Program-made: the position numbers and the translations under genes | Assembly: GCA_927407015.1 (NCBI GenBank) | Contig: CAKMJT010000044.1 | Location: 1 to 57,544, forward strand | DNA from: an uncultured Proteiniphilum sp. | GTDB taxonomy: Bacteria; Bacteroidota; Bacteroidia; Bacteroidales; Dysgonomonadaceae | Length of the DNA stretch: 57,544 nucleotides | Direction of reading: 5' to 3' | Notes under the pieces: generated by a model | Told to the model about the DNA's origin: nothing | The model's input: the letters and a program-made list of their open reading frames with translations, nothing else | Databases searched by the model: none | In this document: positions 45,423-54,526 of the stretch, piece by piece | Numbering within the stretch: position 1 is the stretch's first letter | Layout of the letters: every line of letters begins with the position of its first letter

Positions 45423-47336
45423 ATGACTGACATCATCAAACACGAATGCGGTATCGCAGTTATCCGCCTTCTCAAACCTCTCGATTATTACTTTAAAAAA
45501 TACGGATCGTGGCAATATGGGCTGGATAAGCTCTATCTGCTCCTGGAAAAACAGCACAATCGCGGCCAGGAAGGGGCCGGACTGGGCGCTGTGAAACTGG
45601 AAGCCTCCCCCGGCAATGAATATATCTTCAGGGAGAGAGCGCTGGGATCAAGTGCTATCTCGGAGATATTCTCCAAGGTGCATGCCTCGTTTCAACCCTT
45701 CTCAAAAGAGCAGATGACCGATATGGATTTTGTGAAGAAATCCGTTCCTTTTGCGGCTGAGTTGTTCATCGGCCACCTTCGCTACAGCACCACGGGAAAA
45801 AGCGGACTGACCTATGTCCATCCCCTGTTGCGGAGAAACAACTGGGCATCGCGAAGCCTTGCCCTGGCGGGGAATTTCAACATGACCAACGTGGATGAGA
45901 TGTTCCAGCAGCTGATTGCGGAGGGGCAACATCCGCGAGACTATGCCGATACCTTTGTCATGCTCGAATCGATTGGCCATTATCTCGACAGGGAGGTACA
46001 ATACCAGTATGACCATCTGGTGAAAAGCAATCTCAACGGACAGGAACTGAGCCATCAGATAGAGGATAAGCTGGATATCCCTTTCCTGTTAAAGCGGGCT
46101 TCCAAAATCTGGGACGGCGGCTATGCCCTTTGCGGTCTGATAGGTAGTGGTGACGCTTTCGCCCTGCGTGATCCCTGGGGCATTCGTTCTGCCTTTTATT
46201 ATTACGACGACGAAGTGGCGGTGGTCGCTTCCGAACGTCCGGTGATTCAAACGGCATTCAATCTGAAAAAGGAAGAGGTACATGAGCTGCAGCCCGGAGA
46301 GGCGTTCGTGGTCAAACGCAACGGAACCATCAGCCTGCATCAGATACAGGAGAAAAAAGAAAACATCACACCCTGTTCCTTTGAACGTATTTACTTCTCA
46401 CGCGGATCGGATCACGACATCTATCGTGAACGCAAGAAACTGGGAGAACTGCTGGTACCTAAGATCATTGACGCCATAGAGAATGATTTCGAAAACACTG
46501 TTTTCTCCTTTATCCCTAACACCGCCGAGGTGGCCTATTACGGCATGCAGCAGGGACTGGAAGACTATTTCAACCACCAGAAGGCGGTGACAATCCTGGA
46601 AAAAGGAAAATCACTGAGTAAAGAGGAGATCGACAGGATTCTCTCCAGGCGGGTCCGTTCGGAGAAGGTGGCCATCAAGGACATCAAACTGCGCACGTTC
46701 ATTGCACAGGGCACTACCAGAAACGATCTGGCCGCACATGTCTATGACGTGACATACGGTTCGCTGAGAAGGGGCGTGGATAATCTGGTTATTATTGACG
46801 ACAGCATCGTCCGCGGCACCACGCTCAAACAGAGTATCATCAAGATACTGGACAGGCTGGAGCCCAAAAAGATTGTCATCGTTTCCTCCTCCCCCCAGAT
46901 TCGATACCCCGATTGTTACGGTATCGATATGTCGAGGATGAGCGAATTCATCGCCTTCAAAGCAGCCATAGAACTCCTGAAGGAGCGCGGGATGCAATAT
47001 ATCATTGATGAGACATACGAGAAATCGGTTGCCCAGAGCCGTCAGCGGAAAGAGGAGATTGTCAATTACGTGAAAGATATTTACGCTCCCTTCACCGATG
47101 AGGAAATATCCGTCAAGATAGCCCGGATGCTTACATCCAAAGAGATCAAAGCTGAAGTACAGATCGTATTCCAGAGCATTGAAGATCTGCACAAGGCCTG
47201 TCCCCACAATAAGGGCGACTGGTATTTCTCCGGCAACTACCCCACTCCGGGGGGCAACAGGCTGGTGAACAACGCTTTTATCAATTATATTGAGGGTCAG
47301 GAGAATATGCCTCATCAATACACACTAAAATTTTAG
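45423..47336 (+). CDS. PurF-like amidophosphoribosyltransferase, long Bacteroidota form
   Basis: 637 residues, versus roughly 450-510 for classical PurF. The N-terminal glutamine amidotransferase domain uses Cys9 (HECGIAVI), so an eight-residue propeptide must be cut to expose it. GHLRYSTTG, ALAGNFNMTN and SKIWDGGYALCGLIG continue the Ntn-hydrolase fold. The type I phosphoribosyltransferase domain (about 325-530) has FSRGSDHDIYRERKKLG and the PRPP loop VIIDDSIVRGTTLKQS. About 100 extra C-terminal residues include SVKIARMLTSKEIKAEVQIV. The predicted reaction is PRPP plus glutamine to phosphoribosylamine, the first purine step. A second, shorter PurF may exist elsewhere in the genome, so the role is probable, not certain. 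Ten bases before phoH. Confidence 0.85.
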   Translation: MTDIIKHECGIAVIRLLKPLDYYFKKYGSWQYGLDKLYLLLEKQHNRGQEGAGLGAVKLEASPGNEYIFRERALGSSAISEIFSKVHASFQPFSKEQMTDMDFVKKSVPFAAELFIGHLRYSTTGKSGLTYVHPLLRRNNWASRSLALAGNFNMTNVDEMFQQLIAEGQHPRDYADTFVMLESIGHYLDREVQYQYDHLVKSNLNGQELSHQIEDKLDIPFLLKRASKIWDGGYALCGLIGSGDAFALRDPWGIRSAFYYYDDEVAVVASERPVIQTAFNLKKEEVHELQPGEAFVVKRNGTISLHQIQEKKENITPCSFERIYFSRGSDHDIYRERKKLGELLVPKIIDAIENDFENTVFSFIPNTAEVAYYGMQQGLEDYFNHQKAVTILEKGKSLSKEEIDRILSRRVRSEKVAIKDIKLRTFIAQGTTRNDLAAHVYDVTYGSLRRGVDNLVIIDDSIVRGTTLKQSIIKILDRLEPKKIVIVSSSPQIRYPDCYGIDMSRMSEFIAFKAAIELLKERGMQYIIDETYEKSVAQSRQRKEEIVNYVKDIYAPFTDEEISVKIARMLTSKEIKAEVQIVFQSIEDLHKACPHNKGDWYFSGNYPTPGGNRLVNNAFINYIEGQENMPHQYTLKF

Positions 47337-47346
47337 GAAAAGGAAG

Positions 47347-48324
47347 ATGATTGAACGCATAATCATTTTAGAGAGTGTTGATCCGGTCGTATTTTTCGGC
47401 ATCAATAACAGCAACATCCAGTTACTGAGAACATTGTTTCCAAAACTGCGCATCGTGGCGCGGGGAAACGTGATCAAAGTAATCGGGGAGGAAGAAGAGC
47501 TGGCTGCCTTTGAGGAAAAGATACATGAGATGGAGAAGTTCAGCATTGAAATGAATGTGTTAAAAGAGGAAGACATCCTGGATATGGTCAAAGGGAAAGC
47601 TCCCGTAATTGTCAATGCAGACAATCTCATCATCCACGGAATGAACGGGAAGCCCATCCTGGCACGTACCGCCAACCAGAAGAAGCTGACGGAGGCTTTC
47701 GATGTCAATGACATGGTCTTCGCCATCGGCCCTGCGGGCTCGGGAAAGACCTATACAGCCATTGCGCTGGCCGTGCGCGCCCTGAAAACGAAGCAGGTAA
47801 AAAAGATTATTCTCAGCCGCCCCGCTGTGGAGGCAGGAGAGAAACTGGGTTTTCTGCCCGGCGACATGAAAGAGAAGATTGATCCTTATCTGCAACCGCT
47901 TTACGATGCACTGGAGGATATGATCCCTCCCCTGAAGCTGAAGGAATATATTGAAAGCAAAATCATACAGATAGCTCCCCTGGCATTTATGAGGGGCCGT
48001 ACCCTCAATGATGCAGTCATCATCCTCGACGAGGCACAGAACACGACCAGGCAACAGATAAAAATGTTCCTCACCCGCTTGGGTATCAACGGGAAAATGA
48101 TTATCACCGGTGACATCACACAGATTGATTTACCCCCCTCCCAACAGTCGGGATTAATCCATTCCATGAAGTTGCTGCACAACATCAAAGGCATAGCCAC
48201 AGTGGAATTCAACAAGAAGGATATCGTACGCCATAAGCTGGTCCAACGGATTGTGGAGGCCTATGAGAAGGAAAGCAACGACAGGCAGGATAAGCCGGAA
48301 CAGGAGAAAAAAGTAAATGAATGA
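47347..48324 (+). CDS. phoH: PhoH-family ATPase
   Basis: 325 residues. An N-terminal KH/RNA-binding-like segment (about 1-95; RIVARGNVIKVIGEEEELAA) precedes the P-loop domain with Walker A GPAGSGKTYTAIALAV and Walker B AVIILDEAQNTT. SRPAVEAGEKLGFLPGDM and ITGDITQIDLP complete the PhoH signature. The family binds and hydrolyses ATP and probably acts in RNA metabolism or ribosome maturation; the exact role is unresolved. It is 10 bases after the PurF-like gene. Confidence 0.95.
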   Translation: MIERIIILESVDPVVFFGINNSNIQLLRTLFPKLRIVARGNVIKVIGEEEELAAFEEKIHEMEKFSIEMNVLKEEDILDMVKGKAPVIVNADNLIIHGMNGKPILARTANQKKLTEAFDVNDMVFAIGPAGSGKTYTAIALAVRALKTKQVKKIILSRPAVEAGEKLGFLPGDMKEKIDPYLQPLYDALEDMIPPLKLKEYIESKIIQIAPLAFMRGRTLNDAVIILDEAQNTTRQQIKMFLTRLGINGKMIITGDITQIDLPPSQQSGLIHSMKLLHNIKGIATVEFNKKDIVRHKLVQRIVEAYEKESNDRQDKPEQEKKVNE

Positions 48325-48463
48325 AACGCAGAGGGTTTATCTCTGCCGGAATCAATTGAAGTGACGATTAAACAATACCGGCACTGTTTTCGTTAATTGA
48401 TCGTCATCGTGAGGCAGTGACACAGAATATTACGCTGACAGCAAACGAATAAATTTATTGAAT

Positions 48464-49405
48464 ATGGAGCCACTAACAAGAACAAATTATCAGTTCCCCG
48501 GACAGACCAAAGTGTACAATGGTAAGGTGCGCGATGTCTACAGCATCGGCGATGATACGCTGGTTATGATCGCTACCGACAGAATATCAGCATTCGACGT
48601 AGTGCTGCCCAAAGGAATTCCCTACAAGGGGCAGGTGCTGAATCAGATCGCCTCCAGGTTTCTGGATGCCACTGCCGACATCGTCCCCAACTGGAAGCAG
48701 GCATCACCCGATCCGATGGTAACGGTGGGCGTACGTTGCGAGCCCTATAAGGTGGAAATGGTGATTCGCGGCTATATCACCGGCAGCGCATGGCGTGAAT
48801 ATGTGAAAGGAGCCCGCTCACTGTGCGGATTGCCCCTGCCGGAAGGATTGAGGGAGAACCAGCAGTTCGAGACACCGCTGATCACCCCGACCACCAAAGC
48901 CGATGAGGGTCACGACGAGAACATCTCGAAAGAGGAGATCATCGTCCAGGGCCTGGTGAGCAGGGAAGAATATGAACAACTGGAGCAATATACCTACGCG
49001 CTTTTCAAACGGGGCACTGAGATGGCTGCCGAGAAGGGACTGATCCTCGTGGATACGAAATATGAGTTCGGAAAGAAGGACGGCCGGATCTATCTGATAG
49101 ATGAGATTCATACACCCGATTCATCCCGTTATTTTTACAGCGAGGGCTACCTGGAACGTTTTGAGAAAGGAGAGGAACAAAAACAGCTTTCGAAGGAATT
49201 CGTGCGCAAGTGGCTGATGGATAACGGATTTCAGGGACATGCCGGACAAAAGGTCCCCGAGATGACCGATGCCTACTGCCAGAGTGTATCGGAACGTTAT
49301 ATTGAGCTCTACGAGAAAATTGTGGGGGAAAAATTCGTGAAGGCCGATGCCGGGGATCTGGAAGCACGCATTGAGAGAAACATCACTGAATACCTGAACA
49401 GATGA
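48464..49405 (+). CDS. purC: SAICAR synthetase
   Basis: 313 residues from ATG 48464 ([16 protein letters not shown]). The enzyme joins aspartate to CAIR with ATP in step eight of purine synthesis. The motifs [72 protein letters not shown] and [14 protein letters not shown] are all typical of the longer PurC branch. It ends in a four-base overlap with ubiE. With the PurF-like gene it makes this a purine/menaquinone/shikimate cluster. The 139-base gap after phoH shows no strong terminator. Confidence 0.97.
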   Translation: MEPLTRTNYQFPGQTKVYNGKVRDVYSIGDDTLVMIATDRISAFDVVLPKGIPYKGQVLNQIASRFLDATADIVPNWKQASPDPMVTVGVRCEPYKVEMVIRGYITGSAWREYVKGARSLCGLPLPEGLRENQQFETPLITPTTKADEGHDENISKEEIIVQGLVSREEYEQLEQYTYALFKRGTEMAAEKGLILVDTKYEFGKKDGRIYLIDEIHTPDSSRYFYSEGYLERFEKGEEQKQLSKEFVRKWLMDNGFQGHAGQKVPEMTDAYCQSVSERYIELYEKIVGEKFVKADAGDLEARIERNITEYLNR

Positions 49406-50139
49406 GCTACAAGGTCGAGAAGGTACATCCGTATAATGCAGAGCAGGGAAAAAAGGAACAGGTGACCCACATGTTCAATGAGATTGCACTCCGGTATGAC
49501 CTGATGAACGGTGCACTATCCCTGGGCATTGATGATTACTGGCGCAGTGATGCATTGAAGGAACTGCGGAAATACCGTCCGCAGCATATCCTGGATATAG
49601 CCACCGGAACGGGTGATTTCGCTATTATGGCTCACCGGATACTGCATCCGGAGAAGGTCACCGCTGTCGATATCGCGGAAGGGATGATGGAGGTAGGCCG
49701 GCAGAAAGTGAAAGCAAAAGGGCTGGAGGATGTCATCTCATTCGGATACCAGGATTGTGCCGCAATGACTCTCCCCGACAACAGTTTCGATGCCGCCATC
49801 ATCTCCTTCGGGGTGCGTAATTTTGAGGATATCGATCGGAGCTTTCAGGAGGTATTGCGCGTTCTGAGGCCCGGTGGCGTGTTCCTTTTTCTCGAGTTGT
49901 CCACACCCGGTCAATCGCCCATGAAAGAGTTGTATGCTGCCTACACGAAGTATGTGATGCCGTTTGTATCGGGCCTGTTCGCCACGGAACAAAGGGCCTA
50001 CAAGTATCTGCCCGAATCCATCGCCGCCTTCCCGCAGGGAAGAGAGATGATGCTGATACTGAAAAAGAACGGTTTCAGGAATATCCGTCTGAGACGCTAT
50101 ACCCTGGGTATCAACACATTATATATCTCCGAGAAATAG
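49402..50139 (+). CDS. ubiE: Demethylmenaquinone methyltransferase
   Basis: 245 residues, SAM-dependent UbiE/MenG/COQ5 family. It methylates demethylmenaquinone to menaquinone. The signatures are [34 protein letters not shown] (SAM motif I), [33 protein letters not shown] and the C-terminal [12 protein letters not shown] block. In a menaquinone-using organism the menG name is equally correct. It completes the pathway begun in the men operon at 25.4-31.7 kb. It overlaps purC by four bases and is four bases before aroE. Confidence 0.97.
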   Translation: MSYKVEKVHPYNAEQGKKEQVTHMFNEIALRYDLMNGALSLGIDDYWRSDALKELRKYRPQHILDIATGTGDFAIMAHRILHPEKVTAVDIAEGMMEVGRQKVKAKGLEDVISFGYQDCAAMTLPDNSFDAAIISFGVRNFEDIDRSFQEVLRVLRPGGVFLFLELSTPGQSPMKELYAAYTKYVMPFVSGLFATEQRAYKYLPESIAAFPQGREMMLILKKNGFRNIRLRRYTLGINTLYISEK

Positions 50140-50143
50140 GGGT

Positions 50144-50902
50144 ATGGACACCTACGGACTCATTGGCTATCCGCTCAAACACTCCTTCTCCTCACAGTTT
50201 TTTACAGAAAAATTTGGGAGGGAGCAGATAGATGCGGAGTACCTGAATTTTGAGATAGAAGATATCCTGGAGATACGCCATGTGATTCTCTTCAACCATC
50301 ACCTGAAAGGATTAAATGTAACCATTCCCTACAAAGAGAAAGTCATTCCTTTTCTCGACACTGTCTCGCCCGAAGCCCGGAAAATTGGGGCAGTGAACGT
50401 GATTAAGATAGAGCGCAAGCCGGACGACATGTATTTTTACAAACTGACCGGTTATAACACCGATTATATCGGATTCAAAGACTCCCTTTCACCGCTGCTG
50501 GATACCACCATCCACCGGAAAGCCCTGATACTGGGTACCGGTGGGGCATCGAAAGCAGTAGCCCAGGCTCTTGCCGATCTGGGTATTGAGTGGAAATATG
50601 TTTCCCGTTCCCCGGGCAGACAGCGATTCACCTACGATGCATTGACATCCCAAATCATATCGGAATATACCCTGATTGTGAACACATCACCCGTGGGCAC
50701 CTTCCCCAGGGTGGAAGAGTGTCCGGCGATACCTTATCAGCATCTTACCTCCGGACATTTGTTGTATGATTTGATTTATAATCCGGAGGAGACACTGTTC
50801 CTGCAAAAAGGAAAAGCGAAGGGAGCCATAACCAAAAACGGGAAGGAGATGCTCCGCAGACAGGCGCTGGCAGCATGGGATATCTGGAAAGGGAATGAAT
50901 AA
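50144..50902 (+). CDS. aroE: Shikimate dehydrogenase
   Basis: 252 residues. The enzyme reduces 3-dehydroshikimate to shikimate with NADPH. The substrate-binding N-terminus YPLKHSFSSQFFTEKF and the catalytic Lys in NVTIPYKEKVIP are intact. The dinucleotide-binding GTGGASKAVAQAL and the C-terminal NGKEMLRRQALAAWDIW complete the family. The product leads to chorismate, the substrate of MenF. It is the last gene of the purF-like - phoH - purC - ubiE - aroE run, and a 12-bp hairpin follows 40 bases after its stop. Confidence 0.96.
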   Translation: MDTYGLIGYPLKHSFSSQFFTEKFGREQIDAEYLNFEIEDILEIRHVILFNHHLKGLNVTIPYKEKVIPFLDTVSPEARKIGAVNVIKIERKPDDMYFYKLTGYNTDYIGFKDSLSPLLDTTIHRKALILGTGGASKAVAQALADLGIEWKYVSRSPGRQRFTYDALTSQIISEYTLIVNTSPVGTFPRVEECPAIPYQHLTSGHLLYDLIYNPEETLFLQKGKAKGAITKNGKEMLRRQALAAWDIWKGNE

Positions 50903-50942
50903 AAAAACCTTTCTTACAGAAACGGTCGGGACAATAAAAAGC

Positions 50943-50976
50943 ATCGCCCTCTTACATATCACATTAAGAGGGCGAT
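50943..50976. terminator. Bidirectional terminator hairpin between aroE and the convergent gene
   Basis: ATCGCCCTCTTA (50943-50954) pairs perfectly with TAAGAGGGCGAT (50965-50976) across a ten-base loop. On the minus strand the hairpin is followed by GCTTTTTATTG, a T-rich tail, so it should terminate the minus-strand gene efficiently and may also stop aroE transcription. Confidence 0.75.
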
Positions 50977-51055
50977 TGAATTCCTTAGCTATTATAAGAA
51001 GTATGTGTTAACTAAGAAAATATATATAGAGGTGCGAGAGTGTAGTCTGTTTTCT

Positions 51056-51697
51056 TTATAATAACACAGGAGCTTCAGTTACTTCTTTTTCTGCCGGGGC
51101 AGCATCCTGATTTACTTCTTCCCCGTTTTCATTCAGGTAGAATGTTTTTTCTGTCTTGTCTTCCTTACTGGTGCCTACCACCTTGAATAATTTCTTCTCA
51201 GCATTATTTTTCAGAGCCGTCAAATCATACTTTTCAGAGATGGCACGAACAGCTTCCTGTACTTTCTCGTTCAATGCTTCGAATTTGATGTCAACATAAC
51301 CGTCGTCCTGCATCCCGTAAGAGACCTCAACAGATGGTTTTTGCTCTTCTAATTTTTCTTTTACTTTTTCTGCTTTCATCGACGGATTTTTCACTTCCTT
51401 GCCTTCCGCATCAAAATAAACTGTCTTCTTCGACTGATCGTCTTTCTTGATCAGCTTCACTTTGGTCAGTTGTTTTTCTGCATTATATTTCAACGCCTCC
51501 ACGTCATACTCCAGCGTCAATGCATTAACCGAGTCCTGAACAGCAGGGCTGAGATCCTCCAGTTTCACATCAACAAAACCATCGTCCCCTGTTATGATTG
51601 TTGCGGCCGGCTGTTCGTTCATTGCATTCACATCCTGCACATTGGTCATTGCGATCATACTTGCTACTAGCGTAACGGATAAAATAACTTTCTTCAT
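51056..51697 (-). CDS. Secreted protein with two tandem repeats of a ~70-residue domain
   Basis: 213 residues. A signal peptide (about 1-25) is followed by two copies of the same domain: GDDGFVDVKLEDLSPAVQDS at about 39-58 and QDDGYVDIKFEALNEKVQEA further on, each followed by a helix (YDVEALKYNAEKQL, YDLTALKNNAEKKL) and a strand pair (KKTVYFDAEGKEV, EKTFYLNENGEEV). The copies are clearly an internal duplication. The layout resembles small PepSY-like or BLIP-like periplasmic domains, but I cannot assign a family. Lys/Glu-rich and probably periplasmic. It is transcribed away from the kinase gene; no partner is evident. Confidence 0.78.
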   Translation of the reverse strand: MKKVILSVTLVASMIAMTNVQDVNAMNEQPAATIITGDDGFVDVKLEDLSPAVQDSVNALTLEYDVEALKYNAEKQLTKVKLIKKDDQSKKTVYFDAEGKEVKNPSMKAEKVKEKLEEQKPSVEVSYGMQDDGYVDIKFEALNEKVQEAVRAISEKYDLTALKNNAEKKLFKVVGTSKEDKTEKTFYLNENGEEVNQDAAPAEKEVTEAPVLL

Positions 51698-52010
51698 AAT
51701 GATAAAATTTTAAAAATGATTACACATTGAATTTATATCCCAAATTCCTTTTTACGTTTCTACCATATATATATCAAATACCGTACTAAAACAAGTGAGG
51801 TGCCACAGGGATAAATTGTAATCATCTAATTATCTTTTGTTTAACTTGATTTGGCATGGTTTGATCCGGGGGTGTATGCTGTGGAATGGATGTGGAAGTT
51901 GTGGAATATTTCCACAACGACTCTTCCATATTCCCCACCTCCCGGCCCCGTCAACAAAAAAAAGGAGGTTTACCCAATTCAAATTAATCACGTATATTTG
52001 GTACGTCAAA
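51698..52010. promoter_or_regulatory. 313-base intergenic region before the hybrid kinase, with TGTGGAA repeats and promoter
   Basis: This gap separates divergent genes. Three TGTGGAA direct copies (51880-51886, 51891-51897, 51900-51906) run into a perfect inverted repeat, GTTGTGGAA (51898-51906) and TTCCACAAC (51910-51918). The -7 box TATATTTG (51993-52000) lies 10 bases before the kinase ATG. The repeats are about 75-115 bases upstream of that box, a usual place for an activator site. Confidence 0.55.
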
Positions 52011-54443
52011 ATGAATCATATGGGATCAAAAAGAACGCCGGAACATCGGATAAGGATCAAAATCGGATTGATACTTCTTGTGATCATCCTGTATTTTACA
52101 GGACTATTCATCTATTCCTATATTTTCAAGCAGCACATCGACAGGCAAAAACAGGAGATAGCCAGTGCAAACAACGTCTTATCCTACAGCAATCAGCTGA
52201 TCGTATCGGTACAACAGGCACAGGACATACTCAATCTGTATCTGGTATCACCCCGGAGACAATTTCAGCAGCAATATGATTCCATCTCGGCGGACATATC
52301 CCGGCAGATACAGCATATCAGGAGTGTATCCGGGGAAACGGAAAAGGATATCCTGCTGGAAGATATCGATTCATTGCTACAGGAGAAAAAAGGTATTGTG
52401 AGAAAGCTCGTCGTTCAATTCCGGTCGCAAAATCCCCTGATTGAACTTGACCGGAAAATAGAGACCTACGATGATATCATCCGCGACACGGTGGTGGTGA
52501 CCACGAGCAAAGATACCACACTGGTGGCCAAACAGCCGAAAGACTTCTGGAGCCGTCTAAAAAACCTGTTTAATCCGAAATATGCTCCCGACACCACGTT
52601 AACCATCTCGCACATGGAACAGGAAGCGAGGTCCACCTCACGAGTGGATACGGTGATGTATGCCGATCTGAAGAACACCACACAGGAAGCATCCAAGACC
52701 TATTCCACCCAAATGGAGGGGATAGAGAGACAGGTGCGTGAACTCATCCTTGCAGAGCAGCGTATTTCTCTCCGCATATCCCGGCTCATCACCCAATTCT
52801 ATAATGAGGCGATAGAAACCACACGATTGGGTACGGAGAACAGTGAATCACTCTCCCAAAGGATCTTTTCTTTTGCACTTACAGTGGGAGCACTATCCCT
52901 GCTGTTGATTCTCGTCATCATTTTTCTGATCATCGATGACCTGAACAAGGGGCAAAAAGCGCGCATCGATCTGGCAAAAGAAAAACAGCTGACCGAAGAG
53001 CTCATCGAGAGTCGCCATAAACTACTGTTATCCGTATCACACGATATCAAGACACCACTCAGCTCTATAATGGGCTATATGGAGATGTGGGATACGGAAG
53101 AGGTTCCGGAAGAGAGAAAGAGACAGCTCCGGTCTGCAAGGAATTCAGGAAGGCACATCCTGAGTATGCTGGCCAACCTGCTTGAGTTCTCGCGCCTGGA
53201 GAGGAACAAAGGTGTATTGCATTACAGCCGGTTCGACCTGATGGAGTTGATCCATGATGTGATCAATATGTTTCGGCCCTTCACCGAGGAGAAGAAGCTG
53301 CGTCTGGAGTTGGAGAACCTGGCGGCATCCCCGTTTTTCTTGGAGACGGATTACACCCTTCTGAAACAGATACTCATTAATGTGATATCCAATGCAGTCA
53401 AGTACACCCTTCAGGGAAGCGTGTATGTGCGGCTGGAGTACACGCAGCAGCTCATCATCACGGTCACTGATACAGGGATAGGCATTGACAGTGAGGACCT
53501 GGAGAAAATATTCAAACCATTCTCCCGCATCAAAAACCCGTTGAAGACAGAAGGCAACGGTTTCGGGCTGTATGTGACCAAAGGGCTGGTGGAGTCGCTG
53601 AAGGGAGAAATAGTACTTACTTCGGAAAAAGGAAAAGGTACGCGTGTAATGATCAAGCTGCCTGTCACACAAACGGAAAATCCCGTATCGGCAGGCAACA
53701 CAGAAGGTTCTGACCATAACGGAAAAGGATATGAAAAGATCCTTCTTTTCGAAGATGACGCCTCATTGGGGAACATGGTGAAGGAATTTCTGATTCTCAA
53801 GGGATACAAGGTGAAACTGTGCAGTAATACGCGAGACGTGAGAGGGTTTCTGCGACTGATATCCTCTTTCGATATTGTATTCACCGATATGCATATGATG
53901 CAGATCACCGGGATCGATATCCTGCATGAGATAAGAAAAAAAGATGCGGATATTCCCGTTTGGCTCATGACCGCCAACGATGAGTACACGACAGAGAAGG
54001 TGCTGTCAGAAGGTTTTTCGGGACTGGTCACCAAACCCATCCAGATGAGCAGTCTCGCGGAGATCCTCTCGGGCATGGGAAAGCAGCAACAGGGAGGAGC
54101 GGCATTCATGGGGAGATTTCCCAAACTGGCCGCATTGTTTGACAACGACGAGAAAACCATCAGGGATATTTTATCGGGTTTTGTGGAGACATCGCGTAAA
54201 GACAGGGAGGCTTTGGCAGAACTAATCCACAGAAACGATTTTACAGAAGCACAGCAACTGTGTCACAGGATATACCCTTTTTTCAGTCAGCTGGATGCCG
54301 ATTATCTTTGCGGGGCACTGCGCAGGATGGATCAATTAAGAGGGCAGGGACAGGAATCCTATCCTGAGTGGAAAGAAGAATTAGGTGAAACGATACGACA
54401 AATCAGTGCGTTTGCAGAGCGCATCAGGAGAGAATGTCTGTAG
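52011..54443 (+). CDS. Hybrid sensor histidine kinase with receiver and Hpt-like domain
   Basis: 810 residues from the ATG at 52011, chosen from the -7 box at 51993-52000; MGSKRTPEH at 52020 is an alternative. TM1 (about 16-39) and TM2 (about 288-310) flank a long helical extracytoplasmic sensor. The HisKA domain has phosphoacceptor His344 in SVSHDIKTPLSS. The HATPase domain follows (about 450-565; NVISNAVKYTL, GNGFGLYVTKGL). A receiver domain has acceptor Asp626 in VFTDMHMM. The C-terminus is Hpt-like with His752 in LCHRIYPFFSQLD. The four phosphorelay sites match the convergent NtrC-type regulator at 54527, so the relay would be His344, Asp626, His752, then Asp53 of that regulator. The architecture is like the RteA/RteB pair. 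The signal is unknown. Confidence 0.9.
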   Translation: MNHMGSKRTPEHRIRIKIGLILLVIILYFTGLFIYSYIFKQHIDRQKQEIASANNVLSYSNQLIVSVQQAQDILNLYLVSPRRQFQQQYDSISADISRQIQHIRSVSGETEKDILLEDIDSLLQEKKGIVRKLVVQFRSQNPLIELDRKIETYDDIIRDTVVVTTSKDTTLVAKQPKDFWSRLKNLFNPKYAPDTTLTISHMEQEARSTSRVDTVMYADLKNTTQEASKTYSTQMEGIERQVRELILAEQRISLRISRLITQFYNEAIETTRLGTENSESLSQRIFSFALTVGALSLLLILVIIFLIIDDLNKGQKARIDLAKEKQLTEELIESRHKLLLSVSHDIKTPLSSIMGYMEMWDTEEVPEERKRQLRSARNSGRHILSMLANLLEFSRLERNKGVLHYSRFDLMELIHDVINMFRPFTEEKKLRLELENLAASPFFLETDYTLLKQILINVISNAVKYTLQGSVYVRLEYTQQLIITVTDTGIGIDSEDLEKIFKPFSRIKNPLKTEGNGFGLYVTKGLVESLKGEIVLTSEKGKGTRVMIKLPVTQTENPVSAGNTEGSDHNGKGYEKILLFEDDASLGNMVKEFLILKGYKVKLCSNTRDVRGFLRLISSFDIVFTDMHMMQITGIDILHEIRKKDADIPVWLMTANDEYTTEKVLSEGFSGLVTKPIQMSSLAEILSGMGKQQQGGAAFMGRFPKLAALFDNDEKTIRDILSGFVETSRKDREALAELIHRNDFTEAQQLCHRIYPFFSQLDADYLCGALRRMDQLRGQGQESYPEWKEELGETIRQISAFAERIRRECL

Positions 54444-54526
54444 ATTCTTGCCTTGGGGAGGGCAGTGTCCGCCGTTTGCGGGGTGCATCCGGAAAGAATG
54501 ATACAATGATCCATGCATGACTATAG

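Noticed and set aside
48325..48463. Riboswitch or attenuator before purC
   Set aside because: Short inverted pieces (TGACGAT/ATCGTCA and TCAATT/AATTGA) are present but not nested into one stem, and no purine-riboswitch core is visible.
51850..51866. Sigma-54 promoter (TGGCAT...TTGAT) before the kinase gene
   Set aside because: The spacing between the GG and the TTG elements is two bases too short for the -24/-12 consensus.
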